From positions 2,294,001 through 2,358,000 of the forward strand of contig NZ_CP175562.1 in the NCBI RefSeq assembly GCF_046097105.1: a stretch of 64,000 nt of DNA. The letters run 5' to 3'. Both the position numbers and the translations under genes were made by a program. The DNA comes from Natroniella sp046097105 (GTDB lineage: Bacteria; Bacillota; Halanaerobiia; Halobacteroidales; Halobacteroidaceae). The notes under the pieces were generated by a model. That model worked only from the letters and a program-made list of their open reading frames with translations, made no database searches and was not told where the DNA came from. Positions 8,737-17,140 of this stretch are shown one piece after another. Numbering within the stretch: the stretch's first letter is position 1; each line of letters starts with the position of its first letter.

Positions 8737-10058
8737 ATAGAGTTCCGCCAAATAGTTTAGAAGCAGAAAAATCTACTTTAGGCTCAATGCTGCTTGATCG
8801 TGATGCAATAGCTAAGGTGATTGAAATTTTGCAACCGGAAGATTTTTATCGTCAAACGCATGCTATTATTTTTAATGTGATCAATGATCTCTTTGACAAA
8901 GGAGAACCAGTTGATCTAGTTACAGTTAGTGAACAATTGCGGGAGAAAGATAAGTTAGAGGAAATTGGTGGAGCATCATATATTACATCTGTAGTTAATA
9001 GTGTACCTACAGCAACAAATGTAAAGCATTATGCTAAGATTGTAGAAGAGAAGTCAATTTTAAGGAAGTTGATTAAGACCTCTAATCAGATAGCCCAATT
9101 AGGTTATCAGGGGGATCAAGAGATTGACTTTGTTTTAGATGAGGCTGAGCAGTTGGTCTTTAATCTTTCGCAACGGAGGACTACTCAAAGCTTTTCGGGG
9201 ATTAAGGATATTTTAATGGATACTTTTGATAATTTGGAGCAACTTTATAAGCATAAGAATGATGTGACTGGGGTACCAACTGGCTTTAGGGACTTGGATA
9301 AGATGACCTCAGGATTCCAAAAGGCTGATTTAGTAATTATAGCTGCTCGTCCTAGTATGGGAAAGACTGCTTTGGCTTTAAATATTGCACAACATGCAGC
9401 TGTTAAAGAGGAGACACCCGTTGCTATCTTTTCTTTAGAGATGTCTAAAGCTCAATTAGTACAGCGGATGTTATGTTCAGAAGCACAGGTTGATAGTCAT
9501 AGGTTAAGGACTGGGTATTTAAATGAGACTGATTGGCGGAGAATCTCTCAAGCAGCAGGTCGATTAGGAGAGGCTAAGATCTTTATTGATGATACGCCAG
9601 GAATTACGGTGATGGAGATGCGGGCCAAGGCTCGTAGAATTCAAGCTGAACATGGTCTAGATCTGATCTTGATCGATTATTTACAACTGATGCAAGGACG
9701 CAGAAATTCTGAAAGTAGGCAACAAGAGGTATCACAGATTTCTCGGTCACTCAAAGGATTGGCTAGAGAACTTGATGTGCCAGTTGTCTCTTTATCTCAG
9801 CTAAGTCGAGCTGTGGAACAGAGAAATGATAAGCGACCTCAGTTGAGTGATTTACGTTCTAGTGGCTCTATTGAACAGGATGCTGATGTAGTTGCTTTTA
9901 TTTATCGAGATGATTATTATAATCCTGAATCTGAAAAAGCAGGAATTACCGAAATTATTATTGGAAAACAGAGAAATGGCCCAGTAGGTACTGTTGAGTT
10001 GGCTTTCCAAAAAGAATATACGAAATTTGTCGATTTAGCTAAACGGCAAGAAGGGTAG
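8724..10058 (+). CDS. dnaB: Replicative DNA helicase DnaB
   Basis: A 444-residue hexameric helicase (called DnaC in Bacillus). The N-terminal domain starts VPPNSLEAEKSTLGSMLLD, and the RecA-like domain has the Walker A AARPSMGKTA, the Walker B LILIDYLQLM and QEVSQISRSLKGLARELDVP. No intein is present. Start ATG 8724 lies inside the end of lonC behind GAGGGGAGGTAACTGA. The next gene downstream is preceded by a terminator, so dnaB ends this transcript. Confidence 0.97.
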   Translation: MEAVDRVPPNSLEAEKSTLGSMLLDRDAIAKVIEILQPEDFYRQTHAIIFNVINDLFDKGEPVDLVTVSEQLREKDKLEEIGGASYITSVVNSVPTATNVKHYAKIVEEKSILRKLIKTSNQIAQLGYQGDQEIDFVLDEAEQLVFNLSQRRTTQSFSGIKDILMDTFDNLEQLYKHKNDVTGVPTGFRDLDKMTSGFQKADLVIIAARPSMGKTALALNIAQHAAVKEETPVAIFSLEMSKAQLVQRMLCSEAQVDSHRLRTGYLNETDWRRISQAAGRLGEAKIFIDDTPGITVMEMRAKARRIQAEHGLDLILIDYLQLMQGRRNSESRQQEVSQISRSLKGLARELDVPVVSLSQLSRAVEQRNDKRPQLSDLRSSGSIEQDADVVAFIYRDDYYNPESEKAGITEIIIGKQRNGPVGTVELAFQKEYTKFVDLAKRQEG

Positions 10059-10084
10059 ATGATAATCCATCTGCTCTTTTTTTT
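10052..10084 (+). terminator. Terminator after dnaB
   Basis: Stem AGGGTAGATG (10052-10061) with CATCTGCTCT (10068-10077), followed by eight or more T. The stem includes the dnaB stop codon. Confidence 0.85.
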
Positions 10085-10174
10085 GTTTTTATGCAGGAAT
10101 TTGTTGATATATGTTGAAATAGATATATGATATTTACTTTAATAGGTAAATTAACTTGTTAAGTAAAAATATAT

Positions 10175-10198
10175 AACTACCAGACCACCTTGGTAGTT
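10175..10198 (+). promoter_or_regulatory. Short inverted repeat upstream of the agr-like operon
   Basis: AACTACCA (10175-10182) is perfectly complementary to TGGTAGTT (10191-10198). There is no T-run, so it is more likely an operator or leader hairpin than a terminator. It lies about 48 bases before the membrane sensor gene. Confidence 0.4.
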
Positions 10199-10245
10199 AA
10201 TGAATGATTTACCATATTAGTTAGTTCTGTTGAGGGAGGCTTAAA

Positions 10246-10728
10246 ATGGAGTTATCGTTATTTAGAGTTATTTTTACTGCTTTTCCAGAGAGTCTGTTGT
10301 TAACTTATGTTGGTTTAGGTCTATTGGGAGTTAAGCTTAAGTGGGAAGACTATATCACTATTGGATTTTTTTATATTGTTGGTTTAGTGATAGTGAGGAA
10401 TGTATTTGATGGTTATGGGTTGCATGTTTTGATTTTATGTTTATTGTTAGCTTTACTAATCAAGGGTATAGCTAAACTGGATCTAAGTATTTCAGTTATA
10501 GCATCATTGTTTGGTTTTATTATTTTATTTATAAGTGAAGCGATCTTTATATCATTGATTACTGGATTTTTAGAAATTGGAATTTTAGAAATTATTCAAC
10601 TGAATAATTTCTATTATCTTCTGATTAGTCATCTATCTAAATCACTACTGTTCATAGCTTTTTTATTGATCCATTTTTTAAACTTTAAGCTTGTAGATAT
10701 AGGGAATGAAATAGATGTTAAAGCATAA
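10246..10728 (+). CDS. Five-helix membrane protein, probable detached sensor half of an AgrC-like receptor
   Basis: A 160-residue hydrophobic protein with about five membrane helices and no soluble domain. I do not recognise a named family. Its reading frame overlaps the start of the downstream kinase gene by 14 bases, so the two proteins are translationally coupled. The kinase has only two membrane segments, whereas AgrC receptors have six or seven. The sum of both proteins gives seven, suggesting that the receptor is split in two. The GGAGG site lies just before ATG 10246. Confidence 0.5.
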   Translation: MELSLFRVIFTAFPESLLLTYVGLGLLGVKLKWEDYITIGFFYIVGLVIVRNVFDGYGLHVLILCLLLALLIKGIAKLDLSISVIASLFGFIILFISEAIFISLITGFLEIGILEIIQLNNFYYLLISHLSKSLLFIAFLLIHFLNFKLVDIGNEIDVKA

Positions 10729-11578
10729 ATTTAGATCTGTAATAATAATCTTATTAATGCAGTCATTTTTATTACTGGTGCTTACTTTATGGCGGAATTT
10801 AAATATATTTGAAATAGTATCTATTAATCGATTAATAGATATTATTTTATTTATAGCTGTTGGCCTATCAATTTTATCAGTCATCGCTGTAAAAGAGTTA
10901 TTTAAATTAAATCAGCATCAGATTGAAATGAAATTACAGAGATTAAAATTAGATGAAAACCAGAAATTAGTTAAAAACTTAAAATCTCAAAAGCATGATT
11001 TTTCTAATCATTTGCAGACTTTATATGGAATGATCCAGTTAGGGAAGAAAGAAGAGGCCAAAGAATATATCAAATCCTTAAGTCAAGATTTGAGACAGTT
11101 AAAATATAGCCAATCTGATCTAGCTGAATCTATTCTTGATTCGCTCTTGCTCCCTAAGAAGATGAAGGCTATCAGAGAGGGGATTAGATTTGAGTATCAG
11201 ATTGAAAGTGGGGTTGAAGAGGTCAACTTATCCCTTAATCAATTATTTCGAGTCATTGGTAATTTAGTCGATAATGCTTTTGATGCCTTAGAGGGAGTTA
11301 ATGGTCAAAAAGAGATTGAAATTGTAGGAGTTAAGCAAGGGGTAGATTATTTTATCTCTGTCTGCAATACTGGTTCAATCATTGATGAGGAGTTATTAGA
11401 TAAAATTTTCATGCCAGGTTTTTCGACCAAAGGAGAGGGTAGAGGTTTTGGTTTATATATTATCAAATCCTTGATCGAGGATGCCGGGGGTGAATTGACA
11501 GTCAGAAGTGAGCAAGATTTGGGGACTGAATTCAGTATTAGATTACCTATCAAAGGTCAAAGTGACAAAAATACATAA
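10715..11578 (+). CDS. Sensor histidine kinase with Spo0B/AgrC-type dimerisation and GHKL domains
   Basis: A 287-residue kinase with two N-terminal membrane segments (about 8-26 and 38-58), a coiled coil (62-92), and the phospho-acceptor box KSQKHDFSNHLQ with His94. The C-terminal GHKL ATPase has the N-box NLVDNAFDAL (about 183-192) and the G-box GRGFGLYI (about 241-248). This is the AgrC/CitA-like class that senses peptides or small molecules. No response regulator gene is adjacent, so its partner is elsewhere or it feeds a shared relay. It lies upstream of agrB and agrD, supporting peptide sensing. Confidence 0.8.
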   Translation: MLKHKFRSVIIILLMQSFLLLVLTLWRNLNIFEIVSINRLIDIILFIAVGLSILSVIAVKELFKLNQHQIEMKLQRLKLDENQKLVKNLKSQKHDFSNHLQTLYGMIQLGKKEEAKEYIKSLSQDLRQLKYSQSDLAESILDSLLLPKKMKAIREGIRFEYQIESGVEEVNLSLNQLFRVIGNLVDNAFDALEGVNGQKEIEIVGVKQGVDYFISVCNTGSIIDEELLDKIFMPGFSTKGEGRGFGLYIIKSLIEDAGGELTVRSEQDLGTEFSIRLPIKGQSDKNT

Positions 11579-11670
11579 TCTTACAAAAAAACATATAATA
11601 TCTGACCATAGTAAATTAAAGTCATATTTAATACAAAAAAAACAGTTTAATTGTAAAATAAATCTATAAG

Positions 11671-11699
11671 TTGACAAATATGGACTATGATGATATAAT
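11671..11699 (+). promoter_or_regulatory. Sigma-A promoter of agrB-agrD
   Basis: TTGACA (11671-11676), a 17-base spacer and TATAAT (11694-11699): a consensus promoter. The spacer and -10 box lie within the 39-base palindrome annotated next. Confidence 0.8.
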
Positions 11700-11716
11700 A
11701 TCACCATAGTCCATAT
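11678..11716. promoter_or_regulatory. 18-bp operator-like palindrome over the agrBD promoter
   Basis: ATATGGACTATGATGATA (11678-11695) and TATCACCATAGTCCATAT (11699-11716) are inverted copies with one mismatch and a 3-base gap. The dyad covers the spacer, the -10 box and the start-point region, the position of a classic repressor site. A further copy of part of the site, ACCATAGT, appears at about 11605-11612. Confidence 0.65.
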
Positions 11717-11743
11717 TCTATTAATTGGAAAATGGTGATAAAA

Positions 11744-12358
11744 ATGGAGAATAGAAGTTTGAGAAGTATTAGTGAAGGCTTAATAAAGAAGTTTTTTAGT
11801 GATTTTAAAGAGGAGGAGCAGGAGGTTTTGGAGTATGGCTTAACAATCTTATTATCAACAGTGAGTGGGTATCTGCTGATCTTTTTAGTCTCATCGTTAT
11901 TTAATGTAGCTTCTTTGGCTTTAACAGCAGCAGTTACTGGTGGGGTGATCAAGATTTTTGCTGGTGGAGTCCATGCTTCTTGTTTTAGAAATTGTATTCT
12001 AACGGGAACGACTGTTTTTACAACCATAGGGGTGCTAGCGGGTTACTTAGGTGGAGAAGTAAGTATTATGACAGGTTTATTTATCTTTTTTGTTCTAGTA
12101 ATTGGTTCTCTAGCTATCTATCGTTATGCTCCTGCTCATGTTAAGGAGAAGCCTATAAAGTCTAATAAGAGAAGGTTTAAGTTTAAAATTTATTCTTTTG
12201 TGGTCTTCTTTGTAATTATGCTATTTTATTTCATACTTTATTTAAATGATTATGGTAGTCAAGTGATACTAGCAGGTTTATTTGCTGTTTTATGGCAGAG
12301 TTTTTCTTTAACGCCAGTAGCATATAGTTTGCGTGGGAGAAGTTATCATGGGAGGTGA
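11744..12358 (+). CDS. agrB: AgrB-like peptide-processing membrane protease
   Basis: A 204-residue polytopic membrane cysteine protease that cuts and cyclises the AgrD peptide. The catalytic pair is visible as GGVHASCFRNC, giving His77 and Cys84, the same spacing (and with this start the same numbering) as Staphylococcus AgrB. About five membrane helices follow, and the C-terminus reads LTPVAYSLRGRSYHGR. ATG 11744 is preferred over ATG 11732 because GGTGAT lies just before it. The stop codon overlaps the ribosome binding site of agrD. Confidence 0.88.
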   Translation: MENRSLRSISEGLIKKFFSDFKEEEQEVLEYGLTILLSTVSGYLLIFLVSSLFNVASLALTAAVTGGVIKIFAGGVHASCFRNCILTGTTVFTTIGVLAGYLGGEVSIMTGLFIFFVLVIGSLAIYRYAPAHVKEKPIKSNKRRFKFKIYSFVVFFVIMLFYFILYLNDYGSQVILAGLFAVLWQSFSLTPVAYSLRGRSYHGR

Positions 12359-12364
12359 TCTTGA

Positions 12365-12487
12365 ATGAAGGCGAAGAAGGTAGTTGCTAAAGTATTGAAG
12401 AAAATAAGTAAGGCTAATGTTGCTTCAACTAGTGGAACATTGGAGTATCAACCAGAAGTACCTAAGGCTTTGAAGAAGGAAGAATAA
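12365..12487 (+). CDS. agrD: AgrD-like cyclic lactone autoinducer precursor
   Basis: A 40-residue peptide, MKAKKVVAKVLKK at the N-terminus (amphipathic, basic) and YQPEVPKALKKEE at the C-terminus. This C-terminal motif marks clostridial AgrD peptides. Aligning SGTLE-YQPEVP with Clostridium perfringens CLWFT-HQPEEP puts Ser23 where the ring cysteine normally sits. The product should therefore be a five-residue lactone (Ser23 to Glu27) rather than a thiolactone. It starts at ATG 12365 behind GGAGGTGATC at the end of agrB and is followed by a strong terminator. Confidence 0.85.
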   Translation: MKAKKVVAKVLKKISKANVASTSGTLEYQPEVPKALKKEE

Positions 12488-12498
12488 TTTAGCTGATT

Positions 12499-12538
12499 AA
12501 AAATAGCGTAGAGTCTGCAGACTCTACGCTATTTTTTT
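12499..12538 (+). terminator. Terminator after agrD
   Basis: A perfect 17-bp stem, AAAAATAGCGTAGAGTC (12499-12515) with its complement at 12520-12536, a TGCA loop and a T-run. Confidence 0.92.
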
Positions 12539-12564
12539 ATTATTCATTACTTTATTTAAAGTGT

Positions 12565-12600
12565 TAAAGCAATATAATAAACGAATATTATACTGCTTTA
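12565..12600. promoter_or_regulatory. 15-bp inverted repeat upstream of the purB promoter
   Basis: TAAAGCAATATAATA (12565-12579) and TATTATACTGCTTTA (12586-12600) are inverted copies with one mismatch around AACGAA. The site ends 23 bases before the -35 box. The central CGAATATTAT and a CGAATTTT on the other strand at about 12608-12615 loosely resemble PurR boxes (CGAAC-type), but the match is weak. Confidence 0.4.
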
Positions 12601-12623
12601 CCGTAATAAAATTCGATATAATA

Positions 12624-12652
12624 TTGACAATAAGCTGATAGTTTGCTATTAT
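12624..12652 (+). promoter_or_regulatory. Sigma-A promoter of purB
   Basis: TTGACA (12624-12629), a 17-base spacer and TATTAT (12647-12652), 55 bases before the purB start. Confidence 0.75.
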
Positions 12653-12706
12653 ATTAATGTTAATATAAAATTATGAGTTGATATTTACTAGGAGGAGAGT
12701 TAATAA

Positions 12707-14002
12707 ATGATTGGACGTTATAGTTTAGTTGAGATGAAAGAGATTTGGGAAGAGGAGAATAAATTAAACTATTGGTTGGAAATAGAGATAGCTGTCTGTC
12801 AAGCACTGGCTGAGGTGGGCCAAATACCACAACCAGCTGTCGAGAAGATTAAGAAGAATGCTCGATTTGAAGTCAGTCGAGTTAAAGAGATTGAACAGGA
12901 GACACGCCATGATATTTTGGCCTTCTTGACTGCAATAGCAGAGAGTTTAGGTCAAGAGTCTAAATATATACACTTAGGTTTAACTTCATCTGATATTAAG
13001 GATACAGCCCGTGCATTACAGATGAAGGAAGCATTGGAATTGATTATTGATGATCTAGTACAATTAAAAGAGGTCTTAGGAAAAAGAGCGAAAGAACATA
13101 AGATGAGAGTAATGATTGGGAGGACTCATGGAGTTCATGCTGAGCCAGTTACTTTTGGTTTGAAGTTAGCTAACTGGTATGCAGAAGTAGAACGCCATCT
13201 AGAACGGGCCAAAGAATTATTGAGAAGAATTAGTGTAGGTAAGATATCTGGAGCTGTTGGTACCTTTGCTAATATTACACCAGAAGTAGAAGAGTTGGCT
13301 TGCCAACAACTAGGCCTTAGTCCAGCAGCGATCTCTTCTCAGATTTTACAGCGTGATCGTCATGCTGAGTACTTATCAACTTTAGGAATTATTGCTAGTT
13401 CTTTAGATAAATTTGCAACTGAGATTAGAAACTTACAGCGTACAGATATTTTAGAGGTAGAGGAGTCTTTCCGCAAAGGGCAGAAAGGTTCATCAGCAAT
13501 GCCACATAAGAAGAACCCAATTATTTGTGAACGGGTATCTGGACTATCTCGAGTCGTAAAATCTAATGTTCAGACAGGGTTAGCTAATGTTAATCTGTGG
13601 CACGAGCGGGACTTAACCCATTCTTCACCAGAGAGGGTAGTTCTTCCAGATAGTAGTATTTTAATTGATTATATGCTAACTAAGTTTACAGATGTAATTG
13701 AAAATTTAGGGGTTCATGAAGAGAATATGGAGGCTAATTTGGCCAAGACTAAAGGGTTGATCTTTTCTCAGAAGGTAATGCTTACCTTAGTAGATCAGGG
13801 GTTATTACGAGATGATGCTTATGCATTAGTACAGCGTAATGCTTTAGAAGCTTGGGAAGATGGGAAGAATTTCAAGGATTTATTATTAGCTGATGGTGAT
13901 GTGATGAAGCATCTGAGTAGAGAAGAGTTAGATGAAATATTTGATTATGAATATCATTTGCGAAATATTGATACTATATATCAAAGGCTAGGGCTGGGGT
14001 AA
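12707..14002 (+). CDS. purB: Adenylosuccinate lyase
   Basis: A 431-residue fumarase-superfamily enzyme acting twice in purine synthesis: it splits SAICAR to AICAR and adenylosuccinate to AMP. The signature loop SSAMPHKKNPI lies at about residues 261-272, and TSSDIKDTA and GRTHGVHAEP carry the other active-site residues. The length is typical. AGGAGGAGAG precedes ATG 12707. It has its own promoter, and purA follows after a 127-base repeat-filled spacer, so both may share a transcript. Confidence 0.96.
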   Translation: MIGRYSLVEMKEIWEEENKLNYWLEIEIAVCQALAEVGQIPQPAVEKIKKNARFEVSRVKEIEQETRHDILAFLTAIAESLGQESKYIHLGLTSSDIKDTARALQMKEALELIIDDLVQLKEVLGKRAKEHKMRVMIGRTHGVHAEPVTFGLKLANWYAEVERHLERAKELLRRISVGKISGAVGTFANITPEVEELACQQLGLSPAAISSQILQRDRHAEYLSTLGIIASSLDKFATEIRNLQRTDILEVEESFRKGQKGSSAMPHKKNPIICERVSGLSRVVKSNVQTGLANVNLWHERDLTHSSPERVVLPDSSILIDYMLTKFTDVIENLGVHEENMEANLAKTKGLIFSQKVMLTLVDQGLLRDDAYALVQRNALEAWEDGKNFKDLLLADGDVMKHLSREELDEIFDYEYHLRNIDTIYQRLGLG

Positions 14003-14009
14003 CAGTACA

Positions 14010-14112
14010 TATTTAATATTTAATATTGAATAATGAATATTTAATATTTAATATTAAACATTGAATAGTTACAGTTGATTGTAAATTGTAAATTGTAAAT
14101 TGTAAACTGATT
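14010..14112. repeat. Intergenic inverted/tandem repeat, AATATTGAATA and TTGTAAA units
   Basis: The purB-purA spacer is filled with repeated AATATT(T/G)AATA units that can fold back on themselves. They are followed by four tandem TTGTAAA units (about 14079-14106). The element stops just before the purA ribosome binding site GGGGGAG. Confidence 0.65.
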
Positions 14113-14129
14113 TTTCAAGGGGGAGTTAG

Positions 14130-15416
14130 ATGTCAACTCTAGTAATAGTTGGAACACAGTGGGGCGATGAAGGGAAAGGTAAGATTACTGATTTAATTTC
14201 TGAAAAAGCAGATTTGGTAGTTCGTTACCAGGGAGGAAATAATGCAGGTCATACTGTTGTTGTGGGTGATGTAGAATATAAATTACATTTGATTCCATCA
14301 GGGATTCTTTATCAAGATACTAAATGTGTGATTGGTAATGGAGTCGTTGTTGATCCGAAGGTTTTGATTGAGGAGTTAAATTATTTAAAGGAAAAAGGGA
14401 TTGAGGTAACTGATTTTTATATTAGCTCTAAGGCTAATTTGATTATGCCGTATCATCGATTGTTGGATAAGGCTGAGGAAGCTAGAAAAGGTGATGGTAA
14501 GATTGGAACGACTGGGAAGGGGATTGGCCCGGTTTATATGGATAAGATAGGTAGATTTGGTATTAGAATGGAGGATTTATTGACTCCAGATGTCTTTGCT
14601 GCTAAGGTAAAAGAGATTGTAGAATTGAAGAATTTGATCTTGGAGAAGGTATATGGTATTGAACCTTTACAAGCTGAAGAGATCATTGAAGAGTATATGG
14701 GGTATGCTGAAGAGATTAAAGGGTTAATTACAGATACTTCAGCTTTGATCAATCAAGAGCTAGCAGCTGGCAAGAACATCTTATTTGAAGGAGCACAGGG
14801 CACTTTATTAGATATTGATCATGGTACTTATCCATTTGTAACTTCTTCTAATCCGACTGCTGGTGGTGTTTGTAGTGGAACAGGTGTTGGCCCGACAAAG
14901 ATTGAAGAGGTTTTAGGAATAGTTAAGGCCTATACTACTAGAGTTGGCGAAGGACCATTTCCGACTGAATTAGAAGGTCAATTTGGAGAGCATTTAAGAG
15001 AAAAAGGCCATGAGTTTGGCACAACAACAGGACGACCACGCCGTTGTGGTTGGTTTGATGCAGTAATTCTTGATTATGCTGTTCGAGTTAATGGTTTGAC
15101 TGGATTAGCAGTTACTAAATTGGATGTATTAGATGGTATGGATGAGGTCAAGGTCTGTACAGGTTATAAGTATCAAGGAGAAATTATTAAAGAGTTTCCA
15201 ACACGGGATGATATCTTGGCAGATTGTGAACCGGTCTATGAGACTTTACCAGGTTGGCAAGAGGATACTAGTCAAATTAAGTCTTATGACCAATTGCCTG
15301 AGAATGCTAAAAAGTATCTAGAATATATCTCAGAATTAGTAGGAGTTGAGCTTTCAATTGTTTCTGTTGGCCCGAAGCGAAAGGAAACAATGGTTCTAAG
15401 GGATTTGTTAGATTAA
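14130..15416 (+). CDS. purA: Adenylosuccinate synthetase
   Basis: A 428-residue GTP-dependent ligase joining IMP and aspartate to make adenylosuccinate, the first step from IMP to AMP. The N-terminal P-loop-like GTQWGDEGKGKITD (residues 8-21), NNAGHTVVV, GTTGKGIGPVYMDK and TTGRPRRCGWFDAV are all intact. The length is normal. It is followed by a strong terminator and then gdhA. Confidence 0.97.
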   Translation: MSTLVIVGTQWGDEGKGKITDLISEKADLVVRYQGGNNAGHTVVVGDVEYKLHLIPSGILYQDTKCVIGNGVVVDPKVLIEELNYLKEKGIEVTDFYISSKANLIMPYHRLLDKAEEARKGDGKIGTTGKGIGPVYMDKIGRFGIRMEDLLTPDVFAAKVKEIVELKNLILEKVYGIEPLQAEEIIEEYMGYAEEIKGLITDTSALINQELAAGKNILFEGAQGTLLDIDHGTYPFVTSSNPTAGGVCSGTGVGPTKIEEVLGIVKAYTTRVGEGPFPTELEGQFGEHLREKGHEFGTTTGRPRRCGWFDAVILDYAVRVNGLTGLAVTKLDVLDGMDEVKVCTGYKYQGEIIKEFPTRDDILADCEPVYETLPGWQEDTSQIKSYDQLPENAKKYLEYISELVGVELSIVSVGPKRKETMVLRDLLD

Positions 15417-15491
15417 AAAGGAAGTGTTGTTAATAGAAGCTTGAAACTAGGTATTGGGTTTATTTTACACCTTTAATTTTATACTAAGAAG

Positions 15492-15523
15492 AGTATGGTA
15501 TTAGCTAATACCATACTTTTTTT
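15492..15523 (+). terminator. Terminator after purA
   Basis: A perfect 26-base palindrome with arms AGTATGGTATTAG and CTAATACCATACT (15492-15517), followed by seven T. Confidence 0.9.
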
Positions 15524-15678
15524 AGCTTTAAGGAGGATTTTTTTGCTGTGCCTAGAAAGAATAAGATAATGGATATTATGAAAATGGTTTTTACAATGTA
15601 AAAGAGATTGGGAGTAGAGTGGTCGAGAAGAGAAGATTAATTAAACTATGTCCAAATCAAAATTTGAGGAGTGAGATA

Positions 15679-17019
15679 ATGAGTCAGTATACGAAAAGAG
15701 TAATTGAGGAAATGAGGGAAAGAAACCCTAATCAACCTGAGTTTCATCAGGCGATTGAGGAAGTTGTTGAGTCGTTAGAGCCAGTCTTTGAAAAGAATCC
15801 TAAGTATAAAGAAGCAGGAATTTTAGAAAGAATTGTAGAGCCTGAACGTCAAATTATGTTTAGAGTGCCTTGGGTAGATGACGAAGGTAATGTTCAAGTA
15901 AATCGTGGTTTTAGAGTACAATACAATAGTGCTCTTGGCCCTTATAAAGGTGGTTTAAGATTTCATCCATCTGTTAATGTAGGAATTATTAAGTTTTTAG
16001 GTTTTGAACAGATCTTTAAGAATGCTTTAACTGGACGCCCAATTGGTGGTGGTAAAGGTGGTAGTGACTTTGATCCTAAAGGAAGGTCAGATGGTGAAAT
16101 CATGAGATTCTGTCAAAGTTTTATGACTGAGTTGTATCGTCATATTGGCCCGGATTTAGATGTTCCAGCAGGTGATATTGGTGTTGGTGCTCGAGAGATA
16201 GGTTATTTATTTGGTCAATATAAAAGAATAGTCAATGCTTATGAAGCAGGAGTTTTGACTGGAAAAGGTCTAAACTGGGGTGGAAGTCTTGCTAGAACTG
16301 AAGCTACTGGGTATGGTTTGGTTTATTTGGTTGAAGAGGTGCTTAAAGCCCAAGGTGATTCAATTGCTGATAAAGAGGTTGTAATTTCTGGTTCTGGTAA
16401 TGTTGCAATTTATGCAACAGAAAAGGTACAAGAATTAGGCGGTAAAGTTATAGCACTTAGTGATTCTGGTGGCTATATTTACGATCCAGAAGGAATTAAA
16501 CTTGATACAGTTAAGGAGATTAAAGAGGTAAGGCGAGGAAGAATTAAAGAGTATCTTGCTGAACATCCTTCTGCTGAATTTACTGCTGATAGTTTTTCTA
16601 TTTGGCAGACTGACTGTGATATTGCTCTACCTTGTGCTACTCAAAATGAGTTGGATAAAGATTCAGCTCAAGCTTTAGTAGATAATGATGTTATGTTAGT
16701 TGGGGAAGGAGCTAATATGCCTTCAACTCCAGGAGCGATTGAAGTATTTAAAGATAATGATATTTTATTTGCACCTGCTAAAGCTGCTAATGCAGGTGGA
16801 GTAGCTACTTCAGCTATTGAAATGACACAAAATAGTATGCGAGAATCTTGGACTTTTGAACAAGTAGATCAGAAGCTAAAAGGAATTATGGTCAATATTT
16901 ATAAGATTTCAAGTCAGACAGCTAAAGAATATGGCATGGAGGGTGATTTAGCTGCTGGGGCCAATATTGCTGGTTTCTTGAAGGTTGCTGACACTATGGT
17001 AGAGCAGGGTGTTATTTAA
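15679..17019 (+). CDS. gdhA: Glutamate dehydrogenase (hexameric, probably NADP-type)
   Basis: A 446-residue enzyme interconverting 2-oxoglutarate plus ammonia and glutamate. Visible motifs are GPYKGGLRFHPSV (substrate binding), GGGKGGSDFDPKG with the catalytic lysine, DVPAGDIGVGAREIGYL, and a Rossmann GSGNVA for the dinucleotide. The length and sequence fit the small hexameric bacterial class, usually NADP-dependent. ATG 15679 follows GAGGAGTGAGATA; an in-frame GTG at 15619 would add 20 residues not typical of the family. It could supply glutamate as a nitrogen donor or compatible solute beside the betaine transporter. Confidence 0.93.
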   Translation: MSQYTKRVIEEMRERNPNQPEFHQAIEEVVESLEPVFEKNPKYKEAGILERIVEPERQIMFRVPWVDDEGNVQVNRGFRVQYNSALGPYKGGLRFHPSVNVGIIKFLGFEQIFKNALTGRPIGGGKGGSDFDPKGRSDGEIMRFCQSFMTELYRHIGPDLDVPAGDIGVGAREIGYLFGQYKRIVNAYEAGVLTGKGLNWGGSLARTEATGYGLVYLVEEVLKAQGDSIADKEVVISGSGNVAIYATEKVQELGGKVIALSDSGGYIYDPEGIKLDTVKEIKEVRRGRIKEYLAEHPSAEFTADSFSIWQTDCDIALPCATQNELDKDSAQALVDNDVMLVGEGANMPSTPGAIEVFKDNDILFAPAKAANAGGVATSAIEMTQNSMRESWTFEQVDQKLKGIMVNIYKISSQTAKEYGMEGDLAAGANIAGFLKVADTMVEQGVI

Positions 17020-17060
17020 ACAATGAGAAATATATTCCATAAATTAACAACTGCATACAT

Positions 17061-17089
17061 TTGACAAATCACTCTAGATGTTATATTCT
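17061..17089 (+). promoter_or_regulatory. Sigma-A promoter upstream of opuA
   Basis: TTGACA (17061-17066), a 17-base spacer and TATTCT (17084-17089). Transcripts starting about 17096 must cross the terminator hairpin at 17141-17184 before reaching opuAA. Confidence 0.65.
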
Positions 17090-17140
17090 TATGAAGGAAT
17101 TGTTGAGAGATAATTCTTAACTGGGGCAAAAAAGTGGTTT

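Noticed and set aside
11701..12027. 108-codon minus-strand ORF opposite agrB
   Set aside because: It is the antisense of a well supported AgrB frame and covers its promoter palindrome.
12572..12618. PurR operator upstream of purB
   Set aside because: CGAATATTAT and an opposing TTCG are present, but they lack the CCGAAC core and the spacing is not convincing; kept only as a low-confidence inverted repeat.
15548..15601. 17-codon GTG ORF (MPRKNKIMDIMKMVFTM) before gdhA as a leader peptide
   Set aside because: AGGAGG at 15531 is 11 bases away, and no attenuator structure follows it. An alternative TTG frame is equally possible, so there is not enough to call a gene.
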